Shown: positions 58,773-64,000 of the stretch, in pieces
Numbering within the stretch: the stretch's first letter is position 1
Layout: the number at the start of each line of letters is the position of its first letter
Notes under the pieces: generated by a model
What the model saw: the letters and a program-made list of their open reading frames with translations, nothing else
The model's database searches: none
Told to the model about the DNA's origin: nothing
Made by a program: the position numbers and the translations under genes
NCBI RefSeq assembly: GCF_001613085.1
Contig: NZ_BDBR01000024.1
Coordinates: 62,001 to 126,000 of the forward strand
DNA: 64,000 bases
From: Nocardia salmonicida NBRC 13393
Lineage (GTDB): Bacteria; Actinomycetota; Actinomycetes; Mycobacteriales; Mycobacteriaceae
Direction: 5' to 3'

Positions 58773-59522
58773 TCAGTCGCTACTACTCATGGCCTTACGC
58801 AGGAGCAATGGCAGTTGGGCCAACCGCTCGGCGGCGAAGGTCGCACGGGAAGCGCGGTGCCACGAGCGGTCGAACAGGTGCTTGGCGGCGGCCACTGCGG
58901 CGCGGTCGCGGGCGGTGACGCGGTCGGCGAGGGCCTGCGCGGCCTTCACGGGATCGTCGGCGACGTCGGTGATCAGACCGATCCGGAGCGCGTAGTCGGC
59001 GTCGATCGAGTCGGCGGTCATCGCCAGCAACTTGGCCTGGTCGATGCCGATGAGCTGTGACAATGTGGCCGGGCCCGTCATGTCGGGAATCAGGCCGTGG
59101 GCGACTTCCATGACCGAGAATTCGGCCGTGGGGGCGGCGATCCGGAAGTCGGCGGCCAGTGCGATCTGGAGGCCGCCGCCGAAGCAGCGCCCGTGGACCG
59201 CGGCGATTACCGGGACGTCGAGTCGGCGCCAGGCCCAACAGGCTTCCTGGAAGGTATTGGTGCCGCGCAGGGGCCGAGGGAGGAATTCTTTGACGATAGC
59301 CACTGGATTGCGGGTGGCGGCGGCGATATCGAGTCCGCTACTGAAACTCGGGCCGTTTCCGGTGAGGATGACAGCGCGGGTTGTCTTGTGGTCGGCCACT
59401 TTTCGAGCCGCCTCGACAAGATCGCGGAGCATTTCCAGAGTGAGCCCGTTGTGTTTGCCGGGCCGGTTCAATTCGACATAGGCGCGGTCGTTGTCGAAGC
59501 GGACGGTGATGTGGTCTCCCAT
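58773..59522 (-). CDS. Enoyl-CoA hydratase/isomerase (crotonase) family protein
   Basis: This 249-residue crotonase has the GNGPSFSSGLDI oxyanion loop and HGRCFGGGLQIALAAD. At the place of the first catalytic Glu (rat Glu144) there is Gln, while the second (Glu164) is kept in SVMEVAHG. Typical hydratases need both, so this enzyme may be an isomerase, thioesterase or other crotonase. An Asp in GLIPDMTG is another candidate acid. Divergent from a lipoprotein gene. Confidence 0.87.
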   Translation of the reverse strand: MGDHITVRFDNDRAYVELNRPGKHNGLTLEMLRDLVEAARKVADHKTTRAVILTGNGPSFSSGLDIAAATRNPVAIVKEFLPRPLRGTNTFQEACWAWRRLDVPVIAAVHGRCFGGGLQIALAADFRIAAPTAEFSVMEVAHGLIPDMTGPATLSQLIGIDQAKLLAMTADSIDADYALRIGLITDVADDPVKAAQALADRVTARDRAAVAAAKHLFDRSWHRASRATFAAERLAQLPLLLRKAMSSSD

Positions 59523-59636
59523 ATCGCTATCTTACTCGTGAGTCAGTTCGAGTGGGTGGCCACGCGGACGACGGTGCGGCATGATCCGAACGCATCGCGC
59601 GTCATTCGATGCGCGACGATCGAAAGGACTCACCGA

Positions 59637-59954
59637 ATGCGGATCTGTCTGATGGCCGCGGCGCTGCTCGCGCTGCCGGTGCTGGCGGCCTGCGGCAGTG
59701 GCGACGAAGCACCGGCGGTTACTCAGGCCGAGCTGTCGAAGTCGTTGCAGGACAAGGGTTTGAGTAACCCCGCGCTGGCCGACTGCGCCGCGCAGGTTTT
59801 CCTCGACTCGGGGATGTCGCAGGAGGGGCTGCGGGTGATGGTGTCGAACGCGCAGTCCGACGATCCGGCCAAGCTGCTCAGCGAGGGCGACGCGGCCAAG
59901 GTGAGCTCGGCGCAGTCGAAGATCGCCGCGGATTGCGTACGCGTGGGGAGCTGA
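59637..59954 (+). CDS. Small lipoprotein, 105 aa
   Basis: ATG 59637 follows GAAAGGA. The signal MRICLMAAALLALPVLAAC has lipobox LAAC, so the mature protein starts at Cys19 and is anchored to the membrane. The mature ~87 residues are helical, with two further cysteines (ADCAAQVF and AADCVRVGS) likely forming one disulfide. No family recognised. The sulfur operon begins 93 bp downstream, but the hairpin between them suggests separate control. Confidence 0.78.
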   Translation: MRICLMAAALLALPVLAACGSGDEAPAVTQAELSKSLQDKGLSNPALADCAAQVFLDSGMSQEGLRVMVSNAQSDDPAKLLSEGDAAKVSSAQSKIAADCVRVGS

Positions 59955-59987
59955 TCGGAGCCCGTATCGATCGCGTCGATTCAAACC

Positions 59988-60035
59988 CTCGTCGGGGTCG
60001 GCTGCCGGTGTTGCACTGGAACAGCCGACGACGAG
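59988..60035 (+). promoter_or_regulatory. Leader hairpin covering the sfnG ribosome site
   Basis: CTCGTCGGGGTCGGCTG (59988-60004) pairs with CAGCCGACGACGAG (60022-60035) with a 3-base bulge. The 3' arm runs into GAGGAGGA, the ribosome site for sfnG, so folding could limit its translation. Confidence 0.5.
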
Positions 60036-60047
60036 GAGGAACTGCCC

Positions 60048-61163
60048 GTGACCACGGAGAGAATCGCCGACCAGGTCTCGTTCGCCTACTGGGTACCCAA
60101 CGTCAGTGGCGGGCTGGTGACCAGCGATATCGAGCAGCGCACCAGCTGGGATTTCGACTACAACAAGAAGCTCGCCCAGACCGCGGAGCGCAACGGTTTC
60201 GACTACGCGCTCACCCAGGTGCGCTACACCGCGTCCTATGGCGCCGAGTTCCAGCACGAGTCGACCTCGTTCAGCCTCGCGCTGCTGGCCGCCACCGAGC
60301 GGCTCAAGGTGATCGCCGCCATCCATCCTGGACTGTGGCATCCGGCCGTGCTGGCCAAGTTCGGCGCCACGGCCGACCACCTGTCCGGCGGCCGGTTCGC
60401 GATCAATGTGGTGTCGGGCTGGTTCGCCGGTGAGTTCAAGGCGCTGGGCGAGCCGTGGCTCGAACACGACGAGCGGTACCGGCGCAGCGCCGAGTTCCTC
60501 GAGGTGATCCGCAAGATCTGGACCGAGGACGCGGTGAACTACGGCGGCGACTTCTACCGGATTCGCGACTTCACCTTGAAGCCGAAGCCGCTCAACACCC
60601 CCGAACGGCCCAATCCCGAGCTGTTCCAAGGTGGTAACTCCACGGCGGCTCGACGCAACGGTGGCCGCCACGCGGACTGGTACTTCTCCAATGGCAAGGA
60701 CTTCGACGGCGTCACAGAGCAATTGGACGATCTGCGCGAGGTCGCCAGGGACAACGATCGCGAGGTGAAGTTCGGGCTCAACGGGTTCATCATCGCCCGC
60801 GATACCGAGAAGGAAGCGCGCGACACCTTGCGCGAGATCGTCGAGAAGGCGAACAAGCCCGCCGTGCAAGGGTTCCGCGATGCGGTGCAGCAGGCGGGCG
60901 CGTCCACCGGTGATCGCAAGGGCATGTGGGCCGATTCCACGTTCGAGGATCTGGTCCAGTACAACGACGGCTTCCGGACGGGGCTCATCGGCACGCCGGA
61001 GCAGATCGCCGAGCGGATCGTGGCCTACCGGGCGCTCGGCGTCGACCTGATCCTGGCCGGGTTCCTGCACTTCCAGGAAGAGGTCGAATACTTCGGCGCC
61101 AAGGTGCTGCCGCTGGTGCGTGAACTGGAGGCCGCCGCGACGCCGGTCGCGGCGGGACGCTGA
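60048..61163 (+). CDS. sfnG: Dimethyl-sulfone monooxygenase SfnG-like (FMNH2-dependent)
   Basis: The GTG start after GAGGAGGA gives 371 residues. It is a luciferase-like flavin monooxygenase: VSFAYWVPNVSGGLVTSDI at the N-terminus, INVVSGWFAGEFKALGE, EHDERYRRSAEFLEVI, and FQGGNSTAAR. The VPNVSGGLV start and overall pattern are closer to SfnG than to SsuD. SfnG converts dimethyl sulfone with FMNH2 and O2 to methanesulfinate, releasing carbon as formaldehyde. First gene of an operon with overlapping or short junctions. Confidence 0.88.
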   Translation: MTTERIADQVSFAYWVPNVSGGLVTSDIEQRTSWDFDYNKKLAQTAERNGFDYALTQVRYTASYGAEFQHESTSFSLALLAATERLKVIAAIHPGLWHPAVLAKFGATADHLSGGRFAINVVSGWFAGEFKALGEPWLEHDERYRRSAEFLEVIRKIWTEDAVNYGGDFYRIRDFTLKPKPLNTPERPNPELFQGGNSTAARRNGGRHADWYFSNGKDFDGVTEQLDDLREVARDNDREVKFGLNGFIIARDTEKEARDTLREIVEKANKPAVQGFRDAVQQAGASTGDRKGMWADSTFEDLVQYNDGFRTGLIGTPEQIAERIVAYRALGVDLILAGFLHFQEEVEYFGAKVLPLVRELEAAATPVAAGR

Positions 61164-62434
61164 TGACGGTGGTGACCGCTGAGCGGATCGCCACGGCCGA
61201 CCAGGCGGTGCGGATCGCGGCCGAGTTGGCCCAGGCGTTCGCCGCTGGTGCCGCCGAGCGCGATCTCTCGCGTCGGCTGCCGCACGAGGAGCTGGATCAG
61301 CTCTCGGCCAGTGGCTTGCTCGCGATCACCGTGCCCGCCGAATTCGGTGGCGCCGACCTACCGCCGAGCGTGGTCGCCGAAGTAGTGCGGATTCTGGCCG
61401 CGGCCGATCCGAATATCGCGCAGGTGCCGCACAGTCACTTCGTGTATCTGAATCTGTTGCGGCTGACGGGAACTCGGGCGCAGCGGCGGGACTACTTCGG
61501 CAAGGTGCTCGCTGGTGCGCGGATCGCCAACGCGCAGTCCGAACGCAGCGGCGCGACGGTTGCCGAGATCGCGACGGTGCTGCGGCCGATCGATGGTGCG
61601 GCCGGACGCGGCGGTGCTCGGCGGTTCGTCGTCGAGGGGACGAAGTTCTATTGCACCGGGTCGCTGTTCGCCGATGTGCTCGCGGTGTTGACCAGACTCG
61701 ATGATCCACAGGGCATTTCGAGGCTCGCGCCTGGGGAGTACGTGGCTTTCGTGCCCGCGCTCGAGCCGGGCGTACGGATCGTCGACGACTGGGATGCGCT
61801 GGGGCAGCGGACAACCGGCAGCGGGACGGTCGAGTTCGACGCGGTGGAGGTCGGGCATGAGCAGCTGGTCGCACGGGCATCCGCGGTCATCGCGCCCACC
61901 GGGTACGGCGCGTTCGCCCAGCTCCTGCACGCCGCCATCGACGCGGGTATCGCACGCGGTGCCTTAGAGGCGGCGGCGGAGTTCGTCCGGACGCGGAGCA
62001 GGCCCTGGTTCGAGGCCCAGGTAGCGAATGCGGCCGACGATCCGCTCGTCGTGCACCGGTTCGGCGAACTGGCTGTTGCCGTCGCGGCCGCTGAATCGAC
62101 GCTGATCGCCGCGGGTGCGGCGGTCGACGCGGCGGTGCGGCCCGGGGTGATCGCGGAGGGCGAGGGCCCGGTGGCGCACCTCGATAGCGCGGGCGCGCGG
62201 GCATCGATCGCCGTCGCCACGGCCAAGATCCTCGCCGACCGTGCTGCGAACGAGGTGTCCGCCGCGATATTCGAAGTGGGCGGCACCCGCAGCGCCGCGT
62301 CCGAGCACCGGCTCGACCATTTCTGGCGCAACGCGCGCACCCATACGCTGCACGACCCGGTTCGCTGGAAATACCAGCACATCGGCCGGGCCGTTCTGCA
62401 CAACCGACCGCCGCCGCTGCACGGCGTCATCTAG
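61163..62434 (+). CDS. sfnB: SfnB-type sulfur acquisition oxidoreductase (acyl-CoA dehydrogenase fold)
   Basis: The start shares a base with the sfnG stop (TGATG). The 423-residue product has the acyl-CoA dehydrogenase fold of SfnB/DszC-like flavin enzymes: SGLLAITVPAEFGGADLP, IANAQSERSG, and a helical C-terminus with FEVGGTRSAASEHRLDHFWRN. This group uses reduced flavin for S- or N-oxygenation rather than dehydrogenation. Known in organosulfur metabolism, though its precise step is less certain than SfnG's. Cotranscribed with sfnG and the reductase genes. Confidence 0.87.
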   Translation: MTVVTAERIATADQAVRIAAELAQAFAAGAAERDLSRRLPHEELDQLSASGLLAITVPAEFGGADLPPSVVAEVVRILAAADPNIAQVPHSHFVYLNLLRLTGTRAQRRDYFGKVLAGARIANAQSERSGATVAEIATVLRPIDGAAGRGGARRFVVEGTKFYCTGSLFADVLAVLTRLDDPQGISRLAPGEYVAFVPALEPGVRIVDDWDALGQRTTGSGTVEFDAVEVGHEQLVARASAVIAPTGYGAFAQLLHAAIDAGIARGALEAAAEFVRTRSRPWFEAQVANAADDPLVVHRFGELAVAVAAAESTLIAAGAAVDAAVRPGVIAEGEGPVAHLDSAGARASIAVATAKILADRAANEVSAAIFEVGGTRSAASEHRLDHFWRNARTHTLHDPVRWKYQHIGRAVLHNRPPPLHGVI

Positions 62435-62461
62435 AACCATCACGCGAGACAAGGACAGCCC

Positions 62462-62989
62462 ATGACAGTGACGGTCGTCGTCGGAAACCCGAAACCCGCT
62501 TCGCGCACCCTCGCCGCGGCGGTGCAGGTCGCGCGAGCACTTCGGCCTGATGCCGAGCCGCAGGTGATCGACCTGGTCACCCTCGGGCCCGGCCTGCTCG
62601 GCTGGGGTGACCCAGCGGTGACGGCGGCCGCGCAGACCGTCGCGACCTCCGAACTCGTCGTGTTCGCCAGTCCGACCTTCAAGGCCACCTACACCGGGCT
62701 GCTGAAGCTGTTCCTCGAACAGTTCGACGGCGGTACCGGCCTGGCCGGTGTGGTGACCGTGCCGGTGATGCTCGGCGCGGGGCCGGCCCACGCGCTCGCA
62801 CCCGATCTGCTGCTCAAGCCCGTGCTGGTGGAAATCGGTGGCACCGCCGCGCTGCCCGGGCTCTATCTGTCCGACCGGACTTTCGGTGAGGACGGCGTCA
62901 TCGAGGAATACGCCCGGCGATGGGGACCCGTCGCCGCGGCACTGACAGACCCGGCCGTGCGGCCGGTGGAGGCAACGAATCATGCATGA
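62462..62989 (+). CDS. NAD(P)H-dependent FMN reductase (SsuE/MsuE-like)
   Basis: This 175-residue flavodoxin-like protein begins VTVVVGNPKPASRTLAAAV, the FMN phosphate loop, and has FASPTFKATYTGLLKLFLEQF, the family's second signature (SPxYxxxxxGxLKxxxD). It reduces FMN with NAD(P)H to supply the two monooxygenases. It starts 27 bp after sfnB and overlaps the next gene by 8 bp. Confidence 0.9.
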   Translation: MTVTVVVGNPKPASRTLAAAVQVARALRPDAEPQVIDLVTLGPGLLGWGDPAVTAAAQTVATSELVVFASPTFKATYTGLLKLFLEQFDGGTGLAGVVTVPVMLGAGPAHALAPDLLLKPVLVEIGGTAALPGLYLSDRTFGEDGVIEEYARRWGPVAAALTDPAVRPVEATNHA

Positions 62990-63479
62990 GCTCTTGGAAT
63001 TTCCCGCCGACGGCAACGGCTTACGCCGCGCCTTCGCCAACTTCCCCAGCGGCGTGGTGGCCGTGTGCGCCGAGATCGACGGCGTCCCACACGGTTTGGC
63101 GGTGAGCACCTTCGTGCCCGTCTCCCTCGATCCGCCGCTCGTGTCGTTCTGCGTGCAGAATTCGTCGTCGACCTGGCCCAAGCTGGCAGGCGCGGGCCAC
63201 CTCGGCCTGAGTCTGCTCGGGACCGACCAGCAGGCGGCGGCCAAGGCGCTCGGCGCCCGCAACGGCGACCGCTTCCGCGAGACCGCCCTGCACCGGGGAA
63301 CCGGCGAGGCGGTGTTCATCGACGGCGCGACGGCCTGGATCGAAGGGGTTCCGGAAACACAGGTCAGCGCGGGCGATCATCTCGTGGTGATCCTGCGCGT
63401 GAATCGTGTCGCCGCACGGGAGGACATCGATCCACTGGTGTTCCACGGCAGTAAGTTCCGGACTCTGCACACGGGCTGA
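62982..63479 (+). CDS. Flavin reductase family protein (split-barrel)
   Basis: The 165-residue protein is of the flavin_reductase (PF01613) type: AFANFPSGVVAVCAEIDGVPHGLAVSTFVPVSLDPPLVSFCVQ, then SSTWPKLAGAGHLGLSLL, and a Gly-Asp-His motif AGDHLVVILRV. It also reduces FMN or FAD with NAD(P)H and can partner a two-component monooxygenase. Having two different reductase families in the operon suggests each serves one oxygenase, which is inference. Overlap with the previous gene (8 bp) shows translational coupling. Confidence 0.9.
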   Translation: MHELLEFPADGNGLRRAFANFPSGVVAVCAEIDGVPHGLAVSTFVPVSLDPPLVSFCVQNSSSTWPKLAGAGHLGLSLLGTDQQAAAKALGARNGDRFRETALHRGTGEAVFIDGATAWIEGVPETQVSAGDHLVVILRVNRVAAREDIDPLVFHGSKFRTLHTG

Positions 63480-63495
63480 ACCTGCGTCGTACCGC

Positions 63496-64000
63496 TCAGG
63501 ACGGGCGCTGATCCTTCACTCGGCCGCGGATGAAGAGCACCAGCACGTAGCCACTGATGATCAAGAGCATGGTGAACAGGCCGGCGGCTTGGAGGAGACC
63601 GCCCGAGGACGCGTCGGCGGCGACCTCGTCGACGCCGCCGGTGGCGAGCATCGTGGTCGGGTCGGTCAAGCCGTGCATCACCATCGCACCCAGCAGAAAA
63701 CCGGTCACCCGCATCGTCAGGTACATCAGTACGCCGAAGGAGAAGGTGTAGAGGATGGTGGGGCCGACGACCGTGATCGACTGCCCGCCGAGCAGATTCA
63801 TGCTGTGCGACAGCGCGAAGGCGAGCGAGGTCACGGCCGCGACCACCAACTCACCGTGGCCCCCGTCGCGCAGCATCTTGACCGCGAACCCGCGGTAGGT
63901 GAGTTCCTCGACGAAGCCGATCAGCAATCCGGTGGCGAGCAGGAGCGCGACGACGTCGGCCTGATGCAGGCCCCAGTCGATCCCGAGCACGCGCAGCACG
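63496..64000 (-). CDS. CPBP-family intramembrane metalloprotease, 3' part
   Basis: The gene enters from the right end; its N-terminus is outside. The visible ~167 residues contain EELTYRG (first catalytic motif, the two Glu and Arg), SLAFALSHSMNLLGG (His) and AMVMHGLTDPTTM (His), the CPBP/Abi signature of Rce1-like glutamyl proteases, spread over about five membrane helices. Bacterial members act in protein maturation or peptide immunity; substrate unknown. Convergent with the flavin reductase gene (16 bp). Confidence 0.88.
   Translation of the reverse strand, partial: VLRVLGIDWGLHQADVVALLLATGLLIGFVEELTYRGFAVKMLRDGGHGELVVAAVTSLAFALSHSMNLLGGQSITVVGPTILYTFSFGVLMYLTMRVTGFLLGAMVMHGLTDPTTMLATGGVDEVAADASSGGLLQAAGLFTMLLIISGYVLVLFIRGRVKDQRPS

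Noticed and set aside
1..64000. tRNA, rRNA, CRISPR, IS element or prophage
   Set aside because: No cloverleaf, rRNA stretch, regularly spaced repeats, transposase, integrase or phage structural gene was seen on either strand.

Overview
The window looks like a chromosome segment of a mycolic-acid-containing actinomycete, most probably Nocardia or a close relative. It is GC-rich, GTG starts are frequent, and the gene content is that of mycomembrane and arabinogalactan construction: MmpL3, AftD, an Ag85-like mycolyltransferase, a TmaT-like acyltransferase and a DUF3068 protein. From memory of the Mycobacterium tuberculosis H37Rv map, gene order follows Rv0204c to Rv0244c with gaps and insertions. 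Orthology is inferred from motifs, length and order; no search was run.

Region 1 (1-9.7 kb): the end of a DUF3054 gene, a YbhN-like membrane protein behind a class III adenylate cyclase, then an AI-2E family permease overlapping a MacS-type sensor kinase and its LuxR-type regulator, a DUF1707 protein and a large DUF2339 membrane protein. Region 2 (9.7-20.3 kb): a tight minus-strand cluster trmB - NYN protein - mmpL3 (with an unusually long disordered tail), divergent from two overlapping genes (Rv0209/Rv0210-like) that resemble degenerate GTPases with a membrane hairpin, then pckG, whose 3' end carries a tandem 57-bp hairpin repeat. Region 3 (20.6-38.9 kb): aldehyde dehydrogenase, methyltransferase, glycosyltransferase, polytopic membrane protein, flippase, DUF3068/LmcA-like protein, TmaT-like acyltransferase, AftD with DUF2613, isochorismate synthase, universal stress protein, LpqI and a TetR regulator.

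Region 4 (39-46 kb): a DUF5685 protein ending in a strikingly cysteine-rich tail, a VanW protein, 6-phosphogluconate dehydrogenase with a duplicated 3' end, and exported proteins including an Ag85-like enzyme. Region 5 (46-56 kb): the lipid module fadA2 / fabG4-htdX / fadE5, mixed with small exported proteins, a GlxA/isochorismatase pair, and an XRE regulator facing a 19-codon reading frame with a strong ribosome site and terminator. A 20-bp perfect palindrome between fadA2 and fabG4 closely resembles the inverted repeat in front of the TetR gene, suggesting one regulator for both. Region 6 (56-64 kb): small hydrolase, methyltransferase, DUF4185 (possible endo-D-arabinanase), a crotonase, a lipoprotein, a four-gene Sfn-type organosulfur operon, and a CPBP protease cut by the window end.

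No rRNA, tRNA, CRISPR array, insertion sequence or prophage was recognised. The less-described material worth attention is the Rv0209/Rv0210-like pair, the Cys-rich DUF5685 tail, the small exported or tiny peptides, the 3'-terminal tandem repeats, and the shared operator.
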